Source of the DNA: Agapetus fuscipes
Lineage: Eukaryota > Arthropoda > Insecta > Trichoptera > Glossosomatidae
Direction of reading: 5' to 3'
NCBI GenBank assembly: GCA_951799405.1
Contig: OX637337.1
Location: 3,658,001-3,722,000, forward strand
DNA length: 64,000 nucleotides
The first letter of the stretch is position 1, and each line of letters opens with the position of its first letter. Below, piece by piece: positions 1 through 10,867 of this stretch. Position numbers and translations under genes: made by a program. The notes beneath the pieces were generated by a model, which ran no database searches, had not been told where the DNA came from, and saw nothing but the letters and a program-made list of their open reading frames with translations.

Positions 1-2725
1 AGGATTTGTCTCGATGAGTTCTGATTGGACAATGAAATGGAAGGAGGCTTGTGAGAGGTGCACTATCGATTTTGTTATTAACTATCTTATATATGAAGCT
101 GATGTCAAGCATATTTCTCCTTGCCTCCAAAGATCGTATACCATAATGCTCCAATGCTTGGGAATAACTATTGAAATGTTGTCTATTGCGAAAGTTCAGT
201 TGCTTGATAAGTTTTTTTTGGACCATTTCAATAGCATTAATATGGACAACATAATTGGGGTTCCAAACAGTCGAACAAAACTCAAGTACACTTCTAATAT
301 ATGAATTGAACAAGAAGGGCAATACTTGGGGATTCCTGAAAAGTTTAGTATTCCTAACAATAAAATATAACGTCTTCATCGCTCTTTCAGTAATATGCTC
401 ATAATGGTTGATAAAACTCAGTCTCTCGTCCAACAATACACCCAAATCATTGACCACTGATTTTCTTCTGAGGCCATCAACACCAAAACTGTAGTCAAAA
501 AGAATTTTACTACGATTTCTAGTGTAAGTAATGACATTACATTTGTCAATATTAAGATATAACTGGTTGGCATTAGAGTAAGAAAGAATCGAGTTAAGAT
601 CAGACTGCAATTCTATACAATCCTCGATGGTATTAATTTGTTTAAATATTTTAGCATCGTCGGCAAACAACAGAATATTAGAGTACTTTATTGAGTGAAT
701 AATATCATTAATGTAAACAGTAAATAAAAGAGGCCCCAGGTGGGATCCCTGAGGTACACCAGAGTAAATACATCTATATACTGACTCATAGCCGTGAAGT
801 GCCACTGCTTGGGATCTATTTTTAAGATAGGATACAAACCACCTTAAGAGATCCCCCCTTATACCGATGTGCCAGAGCTTACTCAACAATATATTATGAC
901 TTATCTTGTCAAACGCCTTAGAGAAATCACTATAAACAGTGTCTACCTGATAGCCACTATGAATGGAATTGGTTACAACCTGAGTAAATTCTAATAAATT
1001 TGTGTCTACAGATTTCTTTTGGCGAAAGCCATGCTGGCTAGGAATAATTATTGTGTTTAGAATAGGGTTTATTTGGTCCATTATTATCTTTTCAAATATT
1101 TTGCCCAGAATAGGAAGCTTTGCGATAGGCCGATAATTCTCTATACAGCATTTATCACCACTTTTAAAAATTGGACATATCTGGGTTTTTTTCCACAGTA
1201 ATGGAAAACAACCTTCCCTAATTGATCGACTATATATGATGGCCAACGGCTTACACAACACTGAGGAGCATTTCTTTATAAATAATCCAGGCAGCTGGTC
1301 AGAACCAGGACCCTTGTTCACATCTATATACTCAAGGTATTTTTCCACCAATGCATCATTTATCTCTATACCGCTAATCATTATGCCATTGGCAAGAGAT
1401 ATATCGCCTTCATCTTCATCTTCAACCGAAAACTCTTCAACGACATCACGCACATGAACGGATACAAAAAAGTCGTTAAATGCATTACAGACAGACTCAC
1501 TACCAATGAAATTTACATCACCTAATTTCATTATTTTAGGAATTCCATTAGTACCACGTCGTGATTTAAGAAATGTGAAAAGTGATTTGGGATTACTTTT
1601 CAAATCGCTCTCGACGTTTGATATGTAGATAGAATAGCAGTCACGCTGAAGAGATTTTTGTCTCCTCCTTAACGTTGAAAACGATTGATAATCCATTAAA
1701 TTGCCATATTTCCTCCATTTTTTATGAAATACATTTTTTTCTTTAATAATTTTTATGAGAGACGTCGAAAACCATGGTGGATATGTATTACTGTGTTTAA
1801 GTCTCTTTGAAGGTATATTTTTATGGATACAGGTCATCAAGATGTTATAAAACTTAGCGACGACACAGTCTATGCCAATATCTGAAAATTCAATATTCCA
1901 ATCAATATTTATAAGTTCGGCATTAATCTTTAAGTAATCAGCTTTGTGATACAACACTACATTACGCGAGTTATTTTTAAAAGTGTTGACCTTATCTGAG
2001 CAAATCTGTAACTCTACAATTATAGGTGTGTGATGTTTGTCAGCCCTCACGAGGTATGAATCTGCCTCAGTGACCCCACACCTACAACTCGATATAACCA
2101 GATCAAGCAGTTTATCATATTCATTATGTACCATATTGTACTGGGTAAATCCCGTGGACGAGATAAGATCAATAAATGTGGAGTGGGCTGCACCACAATT
2201 ATGACTTCCAATTTGGGGAAGATCATTATCACCCAAAACCCATTTCAACTGGGGCAGGTTATAATCGCCGACCAGCATATACTCATCATGCAGATTATGC
2301 AGGAAAATTCTCTCTACCATTTCTGCATGTGAGGTAAGATTATTTAGATAGTCAGTGCCAGGAGCAAGGTAGCAGCAGCATAAATTGAGGTACTTACGCG
2401 GCGAAAGCGGAATTCCAACCCAAATATCTTCAGCTGAAGATGACCAATGTGCTCGGCCCACTGGAGAAAGACTAGACCTCACCGCAATAAGAACTCCTCC
2501 GCCTGTTTTAGAAATCGATGCACTTCGATCTCTTCTAAATACTGTATAACGTGAATCAAATAATTCAGCATCAGTTATACCTTGAATCAACCAGGTCTCT
2601 GTCAGACAAATTATATCAAAAGTATTACTTAAACAATTCATCATAAAGTCATTTGTCTTACCTCTGAGCCCTCTAACATTCTGATAGTAAATTTCTAGTG
2701 TAGAATCGCCTTTAAATAAATTAAA
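1..2725 (-). CDS. LINE ORF2: APE endonuclease + reverse transcriptase, partial
   Basis: The minus-strand frame opens after three in-frame TAA codons at 2734-2726 and stays open for about 908 codons to the window edge. Endonuclease blocks read in order: NVRGL, LTETWL, GGGVLIAV, GDYNLP and ADKHHTP. Reverse transcriptase blocks follow: NYRPIAKLP, the SKAFDK aspartate block, GVPQG and the catalytic FADD near 653-667. The C-terminal region continues to base 1. The protein would nick target DNA and prime reverse transcription of the element RNA. Oddity: no in-frame ATG precedes the endonuclease core; the first ATGs (2644 and 2641) lie downstream of NVRGL, so initiation may be non-AUG or by reinitiation. 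The clade call (CR1 versus Jockey) is inference. Confidence 0.87.
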
Positions 2726-3033
2726 TTATTATTAGTACATATATAAAATATTATTGGAAAAATGCAGTGTGATTCTATAACATAGCAATTGAATAAATCA
2801 ATAACAATAGGCAGGTTCTTATTATAATAAGAATAAAAATATTTCAGTATGTGGGTGACTGGTAAGGTAAACCATTGGTTGACGGCAGGCAAATGCGATT
2901 GGATATTGGAAGGGAATGGATAAAAAAAGGAGTAAGGAGGAAGAGAGGAAGCTGCTGAGGACGAGCGTTGACACAGTGATGAGAACAAAAGCAATCAGAA
3001 CAAAAGCAATCAGAAATGACACCACACAATGAG

Positions 3034-4014
3034 TTAAGCACCTTCGATTCTCTCTAGGTCGCTCTCGCCTCTGATCCTTACTCTTGGCGAGGTGTCTTCC
3101 TTTCTTATAAATATTTTGCCGTTTCTGGTCCAGACGTATTTGTAGTTTTTTGACTTCGCGAAGAGCTTCGTCTTATACAGAATTCGTTTGTTGTGTAGTG
3201 ATAAATGTTCGTTGATCGTGATGGCGTTTGGAGTCCCAGTGATGCCGATGTCATTGCTGTTGATAATCCTCTTCTTCATTCTCACTATTGCGAGGAAGTT
3301 ATCTTTGGCCATCCTCCTAGTAAATCGTACGATGATAGGCTTTGGCGCTGAAGTATTGAAGGACCTGACTCGTACTATATAATCAATATCCCTCGCATCC
3401 AATTCATAGCCCAGGATCTTGGAGATGTTTTTAAGAATCTCCAGCAAATTTTCGTTATTCTTCTGGGTTACTCCTTTGATTTCGACATTGTATGATTTTT
3501 CCATTTGTTCTCTGTTGTTTCTGTCGCTCTCAACAACATCACACTCCTCTTTAGTAGGTTTGTGTGATAGACTATTTTTCAACGAATTGACCTCTTGTTG
3601 AATAGTTTCAAGACGCTGGAGTCCTTCGCCTATTGTATCGACCCTTTCGTCCAATTTCTTCCTGTTTTTGTTTGCAAGGCCCAGTTCCTCTCTGATGGAC
3701 GATAGTTCTTTTTCGATTTTTTCAAGCCTCTTCTCCAAGTCGTTAAACGGAGCAGGGGAGCTAGGGCTTGATACTGGGCGCGTCGTTTTAAGAGTCACTT
3801 CAGCGCAAGGAGACGGTGTGAGGACTTGTTTGGAGATTCTTGGGTCCTCATCTCTACATGGGCCGCAGATCCACTGTGCGCGAGTCCTCGCAGTCATTTT
3901 TTTAATGATCGTGGCGGACTGCTCTTGGCATGAGAGGTGGTAGCCCTCATAGCATCTTGAACATTTCAGGCTTTTTGTTGGGCTTAGATCCCCGGTACAT
4001 TTTTTACACTTCAT
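3034..4014 (-). CDS. LINE ORF1: PHD-finger, coiled-coil nucleic-acid-binding protein
   Basis: A 326-residue protein. Residues 3-53 give a complete PHD-type zinc finger: C-x2-C, C-x2-C, H-x2-C, then C-x2-C. Residues of about 95-150 form a heptad-rich acidic/basic coiled coil. From about residue 170 the sequence (NVEIKGV ... ENLLEI ... INEHLS ... YKYVWTRNGKIFIRK) resembles the C-terminal domain shared by LINE ORF1 proteins and baculovirus FP proteins. By analogy it should bind element RNA as a multimer. It ends 308 bases before the open ORF2 frame. The start is the ATG directly before the first zinc ligands. Function is inferred from family architecture. Confidence 0.85.
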   Translation of the reverse strand: MKCKKCTGDLSPTKSLKCSRCYEGYHLSCQEQSATIIKKMTARTRAQWICGPCRDEDPRISKQVLTPSPCAEVTLKTTRPVSSPSSPAPFNDLEKRLEKIEKELSSIREELGLANKNRKKLDERVDTIGEGLQRLETIQQEVNSLKNSLSHKPTKEECDVVESDRNNREQMEKSYNVEIKGVTQKNNENLLEILKNISKILGYELDARDIDYIVRVRSFNTSAPKPIIVRFTRRMAKDNFLAIVRMKKRIINSNDIGITGTPNAITINEHLSLHNKRILYKTKLFAKSKNYKYVWTRNGKIFIRKEDTSPRVRIRGESDLERIEGA

Positions 4015-4060
4015 GATAAAGATTGAAGACTGAATGGTTTGACAGATTAAATTGTTTAAA

Positions 4061-5127
4061 AAGAAAATAAAATTAGGATACGTTCAAAATGAAAATTATG
4101 ACGTTTTTTTTAATAAATTCAAATTCGTTTATAATTGTGTCTAATTAATGCATTTATTTTAAACCGTTTTTCTTTTTACTTTAAAATTTAAATGTTATAC
4201 TGGCATCTATTGATACTTTATCCTACCGTGTTCTGAGTGAAGTACTTATTTATCTTCAAAGTTTATTACAAAATTTCAGGATATTATCAGAGATGTCTAT
4301 TTCAAAACAAAATAATAATTTTTTCTTTTTTTAATTTTAATTCCCACCCAGACACGTTTTTGAAAAAGAGGATGGCATTTAAAGTTATCACTTCTTTATT
4401 GAATTTCACCTTCATTCATTCACTAAATAACTTTACAGTGCTTTTTGGTACTTAAAGACACTATCAATCACTTCATCAGTAAGTTTTTGGTGCAATATAA
4501 TACTACCCAGGTTGTCACTTATTACGCTTTTTTCAAAAAACTTGTTTATTTAGACAAAATTTTGATGGGTTTATAGGTTTGACACTCAACTATATCTCCT
4601 CTCAACTGAGGAAGTAACTTTTGGAATAGTAAATTCAAGTTTTGCACTGTTTTTTGTAATATTTTTGAGTAGCCTTTGATGACTCTGTTTACACTTGATA
4701 TTATTGATTATTATTGGTGTTAACGACTTGTCAATTGACGAGCAGTCTGTGGGCGAGTTATCTTTCACCGATTTGTCGTGACACGAGGGGTACCGTGTGT
4801 GCAGATTTTCTGGCTCACTCGTTTTCTCATATTTATTGCATCTTTGCTTTAATTTAATATTGGCTTGATGCGAGGGGACCGGATCACGGTTCACATGCTA
4901 CCATTACCATGTATGAACATGGAAATTATTATTATTAATATATCAACGTTGCAATTTATACCTAGGGGTGGAAGTCTCGATGATCACTGATAGATCTTAC
5001 CGTATCTATTTAAGGATAGGACGTATTAAAACATGACAGCGTATCAACAGCTGATACAAACTATATGGAACAACGATCAGCTGTTCAGGTACCGCCATGT
5101 TTTAACGATCTCCGAAATTTGCCCGCA
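4061..5127. other. AT-rich stretch without a recognised gene
   Basis: I see no supported gene. A minus-strand open frame at 4586-4894 is not convincing. The stretch 4735-4800 resembles 16860-16930 in the opposite orientation (GATAACTCG ... CAATTGACAA), so it is part of a degenerate dispersed repeat. Confidence 0.5.
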
Positions 5128-5211
5128 GATCTGAGTGTATGCCTCCTTACACCCATCTCAAGTCAGATAAGATGGAGTCAAGCCATTGATAGCTTTATAT
5201 ACCATCAGAAA
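5128..5211 (+). repeat. Left copy of an 84-bp direct duplication
   Basis: The block beginning AGATCTGAGTG and ending CATCAGA recurs at 5473-5556 with a few substitutions. The two copies bracket a complete family A element, a pattern far longer than a normal target-site duplication. Confidence 0.85.
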
Positions 5212-5215
5212 TTAC

Positions 5216-5476
5216 TCCTTGACTGATAGGTTGGTATGCGGCTGACCACCCATACTGTAAAAAATGGTTCTCTTTGCCAATGTCACCCCTGCTTCAGGGA
5301 AGGTCGGCAAGAGTTGCAAGGCTTATGTTCATTTGAGATTGGGTTTTTTTATATTGTAGGTCCACATGCGGCATGTGTAAGCGCGAAATTTTGCATGTCT
5401 GCTTGTGGGAATGTATTTAATATGAATCCCAAATGATACATATCTTTGCAGCTTAGATTTAGATTTAGATTTAGAT
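5216..5476 (+). mobile_element. Family A dispersed element
   Basis: Full-length copy. It starts TCCTTGACTGATAGG, carries the family core (GTTCTCTTTGCCAATGTCACCCC, in part) and ends GCAGCTTAG followed by ATTTAG repeats. It encodes nothing convincing. No pol III boxes and no long terminal inverted repeats were seen, so the transposition class is unknown; a Helitron-like or microsatellite-associated lepidopteran element is possible. Confidence 0.75.
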
Positions 5477-5556
5477 CTGAGTGCATGCCTCCTTACACCC
5501 ATCTCAAGTCAGAGAAGATGGAGTCAAGCCATTGATGGCTTTATATAACATCAGAC
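5473..5556 (+). repeat. Right copy of the 84-bp direct duplication
   Basis: Near-identical to 5128-5211. It runs into LINE-derived sequence at 5551. Confidence 0.85.
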
Positions 5557-5757
5557 AAACACGGTAGACCACCCTCTCCGGGAAACGAAGCCAATGTATC
5601 TTTTTTTGCAGCGGAGTGGTGTGAGCGAATTTGGACTAAGAGATTGAGATTGAAAGTGGTTGAACTGCTTCTTCGGTTGACCACTGTAAAGCGTTGAGCA
5701 ATAATCTATCCAAGACATCACTAACGCCTTCCCCAGGATCTTGACCGCATCTGACAT
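5551..5757 (-). pseudogene. LINE reverse transcriptase C-terminal fragment
   Basis: The minus-strand translation contains SWIDYCSTLYSGQPKK, the pattern (R/W)-LDYCN-LYSGLPK typical of the region after the thumb in CR1/L2-type reverse transcriptases. It is short and truncated at both sides. Confidence 0.6.
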
Positions 5758-5870
5758 GATCTATTTAGTCATGTGATGTTAATGGTATGTTCTGTTTTGT
5801 TAATTTGCCATACTCAGTCAAGCGCTGTTCTTTCTTATCACCAAACATACGTGCAAAAATGTCTCTGCAC

Positions 5871-6432
5871 CTCTAAATCTAGGTTGCAAAGATATGTATC
5901 ATTTCGGATACATGTCAAATGCATTCCCACAAGCAGACACGCTGAATTTTGCGCTCACACATGCCGCGTGGACCTACAATATAAAAACCCAATCTCAAAT
6001 GAACATAATCCCTGCAACTCTTGTCGACCTGCCCCGAAACAATATAATAATAACATTAGGATGATTTATTTGGTGAGCGCTGTTTTTGTGTGTATCACAC
6101 CTCAAGAGCCCTCTGCGAACTTGGTCGTCGCTGTAGAAAGCGCCAATTCTCAAGCAAGACCCAGTTGTTGTAAGGTTGGCTGGACCTTTCAGTGACCGGT
6201 CTTTGGTAAAGGTTTATGAATTTTTCAACTCAGCGAAGAGCACATTCGAAATATAAATGGTATATTTTTGTGCTCCGCCGGGATCCGAATCCACAACCTT
6301 CCATTTACGAGTCCGAAGTGTTGCCACTGGACTACGGACCGGTCCAAGTCCGAAACAGGGGTGACATTGGCAAAGTGAACCATTTTTTACAGTATGGGTG
6401 GTCAGCCTAATACCAACCTATAAGTCAAGGAA
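5871..6432 (-). mobile_element. Family A element split by a family B SINE
   Basis: The 3' part is at 5871-6040 and the 5' part at 6350-6432, both on the minus strand. The two halves join at the sequence CCGAAAC, which is duplicated on each side of the SINE at 6041-6349. Removing the SINE and one duplicate gives an uninterrupted family A element. Confidence 0.85.
6041..6349 (-). mobile_element. tRNA-derived SINE, family B, with target duplication
   Basis: A 309-bp SINE. Read on the minus strand it starts with a tRNA-like head carrying A-box and B-box (GGTTGTGGATTCGGATCCC), has a body with GACCGGTCACTGAAAGGTCC and ends in an AT-rich (ATT)n-like tail. The 7-bp target duplication CCGAAAC lies at 6034-6040 and 6350-6356. 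It would be transcribed by RNA polymerase III and mobilised by a LINE enzyme in trans (family knowledge). Confidence 0.9.
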
Positions 6433-6949
6433 GATTATGGATTTATGGAGTAGGTATAGGTTGCATTAGAATGTTTGTCTTCAGAGACCAGACAGATTGA
6501 GGATGCTAGGCGAGTGCGCACGACTCTCATAGTGTTTTCCACGACATTGTGTGAATTTAAGAGTGTCAACAGACAGTGTCCACAGCAGCGGGCGAGTGTC
6601 AACATCGAGTGTGTCAACTGGTTGTGTCCACATGTGTGTTGGTGGCGTAACAGCGGTGAGCGGACACTGTCACATTAAAGGCAGTCTCAAGGGCAAACAA
6701 CTCAGAGCTGGCTCCGTGAAGGGTGGTCAAGAAGGCACTGCTACTTCTAAATGACAAAAATCGCTTCACATTGAAAAAAAAACTAAGCTGCAGAAAGCGA
6801 CAATAATAATTTTCAAACGAGAACCAGTTGCTGTAAGGCTAGATGATAATAATAACAATATCTTCTTTCCCTTTGCCTTATTTCAACATTTGGGGTCGGC
6901 CCTCCTTGTTCGAAGACGCCAAACTTTTCTATCCTGGCTCATCCCCTCA

Positions 6950-7236
6950 GATAATAATAACAATATCTGGATGATTATTTTTGTGTGAATCAAATCTCAA
7001 GAGAGCTTTGCGACCTTGGTCGTAATTATAGAAAGAATTAACTTTCAAGCAAGACCGTGTTGCTGTAACGCTGGATGGAACTTTGGTGACCGGTCTTTGG
7101 TTTAGATGTATGATTTTTTCAATCCAGAGAAGTTCAAATATGAAAATATTAATGGTATTTTTTTGTGGTCCGCGGGGGTTCGAGCCCACAACCTTCCATC
7201 TATGAGTCTGAAGCATTACTGCTAGACTTTGGATCG
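6950..7236 (-). mobile_element. tRNA-derived SINE, family B
   Basis: Diverged copy with a GGTTCGAGCCC-like B box (read as gggttcgagccc on the plus strand) near 7184. An (AATAAT) tail lies at the low-coordinate end. A further tail fragment of the family lies at 6811-6845. Confidence 0.75.
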
Positions 7237-7254
7237 GTATTGGTAACTGAAAAT

Positions 7255-7380
7255 AAATTATTGAAAATTTTATGATATTTTATTCTGTACCCCGCCGGGA
7301 ATTAAGCTCACGACTCTCTGTTTACGAGTCCTTAGCGTTAACCGCTGGACTACTACCGGTGGACTGGTACCGGTCAATGA
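7255..7380 (-). mobile_element. Family B SINE, head fragment
   Basis: Only the tRNA-like head and the first part of the body are present (GCCGGGAATTAAGCTCACG on the plus strand). The 3' body is missing. Confidence 0.6.
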
Positions 7381-7474
7381 AGTTGTACTTTTTTTTAATT
7401 CCCTGAAGGTTTAACAAATATATGTTTGCCGCATCTTTATTTTTTTAATTGACCTTTTTTATTTTTTTTTTAAT

Positions 7475-7733
7475 TTCCTTGACTTATAGGTTGGTATGAG
7501 GCTGACCACCCATACTGTAAAAAATGGTTCACTTTGCCAATGTCACCCCTGTTTCAGGGAAGGTCGGCAAGAGTTGCAGGGCTTATGTCCATTTGAGAAT
7601 TGGGTTTTTATATTGTAGGTCCACATGCGGATGTGTGAGCGCGAAATTATGCGTGTCTGCTTGTGGGAATGCATTTAATATGAATCTCAAATGATACATA
7701 TCCTTGCAGCTTAGATTTAGATTTAGATTTAGA
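7475..7733 (+). mobile_element. Family A dispersed element
   Basis: Full-length copy, TTCCTTGACTTATAGG to GCAGCTTAG with ATTTAG repeats, very close to the copy at 5216-5476. Confidence 0.8.
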
Positions 7734-7932
7734 CCCACTATAAGTAGTTTTAGCAGCGTTAAAAGATTTTTTAAGGGTCTTTAGACCGTAGATCCATATT
7801 AAATACATGTTAGATAACATATTTCCTTTCAGATTGAATATCTTGGTAGGTACTTGTTGCGTTATTTTCATGAATCATTAAATTTTGGATATTTTATTTC
7901 TTCATTTATTACGAATATCCAGACCTTCTTTC

Positions 7933-8187
7933 TATAATCTATAATCTATAATCTAAGCTGCAAGGATATGTTAACATTTAAGGCTCATATGAAATGCATG
8001 CCTACAGACAGGCACATGTAGGTTCGCGCCTACACATGCTGCATGTGTGCATACAAATAAAGAAAACCTCACATGGACATAAACCTTGCAATTCCTGCCG
8101 CCGTTCCCTGAACCGGGGTGGCATTGGCAAAAGTGAACCGATTTGTATAGCACGGGTGGTCAGCCTCGTACCAACCTAGCAGTCACT
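7933..8187 (-). mobile_element. Family A dispersed element, diverged subfamily
   Basis: Minus-strand copy with an (ATAATCT) array at the tail and a diverged head. It shares the GGTGGCATTGGCAAAAGTG core with the copies at 16047 and 29998. Confidence 0.75.
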
Positions 8188-9103
8188 TTCTTGAATTTTA
8201 TTTTGTGTGAAATACACCACAAAGGATTTGTACTGCGTTGGTCATTAAGATTAAATAAAACTATGTCTCATTTCGATAGAGTCATGAATTTTTTTTTACC
8301 TTCTGGAAACAAAATATGAACTAAATAACTTAAGAAAATCAAAGATATTTTATTTTAAATATTTGATGCATATTTTATTTTATGGACAAACAAAATTTCG
8401 ACCACCCTGTAGTCCGTTTCACGTAACTTTTGTTTGTCGCGCCGTCTTGTTGACATTTCCCATTGCCACTGTAACATCCCACAACACGGCCCAAAGACGA
8501 CGATCATCCCGCGACTAACTCGCGTCCTTCATACAAAACACAAAATTATCTCGAGACTAATTACCAGCACTACGAATAGAACTCACTAATTATATTTGAA
8601 TTTTTCAATTCCAAAAACGTGTAAGTACAATGGAAATGCAAACGATTATAATCTTTATGAACATAAACATAGATATCATATTTGTGTGCATATTTTAAAC
8701 GACTTAAGACTTTGCTTACTTTATGTAATTTTAAACATTTTCAGTGCAATTCAAAGTCAAAGAACATGCGGAGATTATTTTATGTTTTTGTATGGAAAAT
8801 CTGAGATGATCTCGAGTTCAAGTCTTGATTTTGGTTAGGGGGTGGGTCGTTGCGGGTGGTCGGAAGAGCATGGTTAGCGTTGCGCTCTGCAAACAGGGCT
8901 TTTAAAGCTTTTACTAAGCTAACTGGGAAAATGCATAAATGACCGAAAGCAAACACGGCCGAGGCGACAATAAGTCGGCAAATAAGAAATTGTACTTATT
9001 TTGATGTATGTACCTACCTATGCACTCACTTTTAAGGATGAACAAAATGATTTAAATTTGAAGAAAATTTTTGACAAAAAAAATATATCCCTTATGATAG
9101 TTA
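8188..9103. other. No gene recognised
   Basis: AT-rich sequence with a short GC-richer patch at 8400-8560. I see no supported coding region or named repeat. Confidence 0.4.
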
Positions 9104-9318
9104 TCCCTTGAGTTATAGGGTGGTATGAGGCTGACCACCCATGCTGTACAAAAAATGATTCACTATGCCGGATGCAGAGTTTATGTTCATTTGAGGTTTG
9201 TTTTTTATTATTTGAAAGCGCACATGCAGCATTTGTAAGCGCAAACTTACACGTGTCTGTTTGTACCGGGTATGCATTTAATATGAATTTTCAATGTTAA
9301 TCTATTTTTGCAACACAG
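9104..9318 (+). mobile_element. Family A dispersed element, internally deleted
   Basis: The head CTTGAGTTATAGGGTGG and the tail region TTTTTGCAACACAG are present. About 50 bases are missing after the ATTCACTATGCC segment. Confidence 0.7.
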
Positions 9319-9479
9319 TTTATAGAAAAATTATATGAATAAAAAATTGGAGAAAGCAAAAGTTTATTTCGCAAAAATACTGAAAAAAACGCATTTTTTT
9401 AACTGTAGATTATCAGTAAATAATGAATTTACCTACCTTTTTAAGTGTATCCTTTGTAAGCAGGGAAACAAGTTAAGTA

Positions 9480-9580
9480 AATGATTGGCGCAAAGCTGGC
9501 CGCCTTCCCTGTAAAATTAAATACATTCCACTTACCACATGTGACTCCTTCGGGGACAGCACGGCAAGAATAAATTGATA
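9480..9580 (+). mobile_element. Family C SINE, 3' fragment
   Basis: Contains GGCGCAAAGCTGGCC and a CACATGTGACTCCTTCGGGG-like end, the 3' part of family C. The tRNA head is absent. Confidence 0.55.
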
Positions 9581-9654
9581 AAGCTAAACCTACTTTTCTG
9601 TCTTATCTTTCACATTTCTTCTTCGTTACCGTAACTGTAACTCTGTCACCATAA

Positions 9655-9800
9655 GGCTAGAGGTGGCCAGAGCTGCCTTTATTTCTTCCTATCCTTACAT
9701 AATTCCTTCAATTTCTTCATATCCATCACATTTCTTCTTTTACACTCACTTTGAAAATCCCATTCCTTCACAATCTCCTCAATCTGAAACAATATTCTGC
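9655..9800 (-). pseudogene. RTE-like LINE 3' end remnant
   Basis: The minus-strand translation retains EIVKEWDFQSECKRR and KELCKDRKK, the same C-terminal pattern as the larger fragment at 20737-21237. It is short and broken. Confidence 0.6.
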
Positions 9801-10569
9801 TTAATTCCTTACACTATGGATTTAAATCCAAGTTAAAGCTGGCTGGCGCTTGCGAAAAAACTCCACAAATAAAAATTCACAGCTCACCTTATTTTTGGAC
9901 ACAAATCGCTATCTCGTCGCCTTTTAAGATCGTAAGGTATTTAGCAGAATAGCGCTTCTGATCACTCCATACTTTTCTCAGTCATCCCTTTCAAATTTCT
10001 TCTGACTCTTTTAAAAACTAAATAAGTAGTGATTCAGCTAGGGGTGACCAGATCCTATGCACACTTGCGTACATTTCTTCCTTCTTTGTTTCAAATGAAA
10101 TTTCATTACCCAGGTAAATGTTCAAATTAGTTGAATAGTTTTCTATTTGTTGTGTTGCCGCCATGAATGGATTGGTGTGGGGTTGACCGCAGACATTGTA
10201 TATCCATTCGCCTCAGAAACAATGGTCTCTCAGCCTGTGGACGTCATGCCTGTCCGGGTAATTGTGTTTATGATTATTTGTCATGACCAGAATGTGACAG
10301 AAAACCTGGTGAGCTCGGAAACGAGTTGATGAGTCGCGGCAAAGACAATTTCACTTTGAAGAAACAAAGCCACAACAATGGATGTCCCATCAGTGCAGTT
10401 TACATATTTGAAAATTACAAAAAAAAAAGTTATGTTATACAGATGGGTTGATAGGGCTCTAATCTAGAATCTTAATTGCAAGAATATACGAGTATTAACA
10501 TTTAACATTAATTTTGTATGGTTTGTGTTATTATTTGTGGATTTAAAAAATGAACTTGCTGTGTTTGTG

Positions 10570-10776
10570 CCTTGACGTATAGGTTGGTGTGCGGCTGACC
10601 ACCCATGCTGTAGAAAACGCTTCACTTTGCCAATGTCACCCCTGTTTCAGGAAAGGTCGGCAAGAGTTGCAGGGCTTATGTTCATTTGAGATTTGGGTTT
10701 TTATAAGTCCACATGCGGCATGTTTAATTGTGAACTTATAATGTCTGCTTGTGAAAATGCATGTAATGTGAATCCT
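10570..10776 (+). mobile_element. Family A dispersed element, tail replaced by family C
   Basis: The head and core are typical. The copy stops at GTGAATCCTAG, where a family C 3' fragment begins. Confidence 0.75.
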
Positions 10777-10865
10777 AGTGGGAGCTGGGAAATACCCCAC
10801 TTCACTGAAGTGGTTGGCGCAAGGCCGGCCCCTATACCTGTAAAAATAAATAGGTTCACTCGCCC
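10777..10865 (+). mobile_element. Family C SINE, 3' fragment
   Basis: Reads GGGAGCTGGGAAATACCCC ... AAATAGGTTCACTCGCCC and is interrupted at a TA by the MITE at 10868. Confidence 0.65.
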
Positions 10866-10867
10866 AT

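Larger units (their letters stand above)
1..4060 (-). mobile_element. CR1-like non-LTR retrotransposon (LINE), 3' end cut by window
   Basis: The element reads on the minus strand: ORF1 at 4014-3034, a 300-base spacer, then ORF2 from 2725 off the left edge. The ORF1 type (PHD finger plus coiled coil) and the APE endonuclease plus reverse transcriptase order of ORF2 fit the CR1/Jockey group; PHD fingers in ORF1 are known in CR1-like elements. No stop or frameshift was noticed in the visible part of either frame, so this copy looks young. The 5' boundary is set loosely just upstream of the ORF1 ATG. The 3' tail and any target duplication lie outside the window. Confidence 0.88.

Noticed and set aside
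4586..4894. 102-codon minus frame
   Set aside because: No domain, low-complexity Ser/Lys/Asn content, and part of it is a dispersed repeat also found at 16860.
5236..5436. Recurring small peptide starting MRLTTHTVKNGS in many family A copies
   Set aside because: It follows the conserved DNA of the repeat, lengths vary and frames break in other copies; no sign of selection on the protein.
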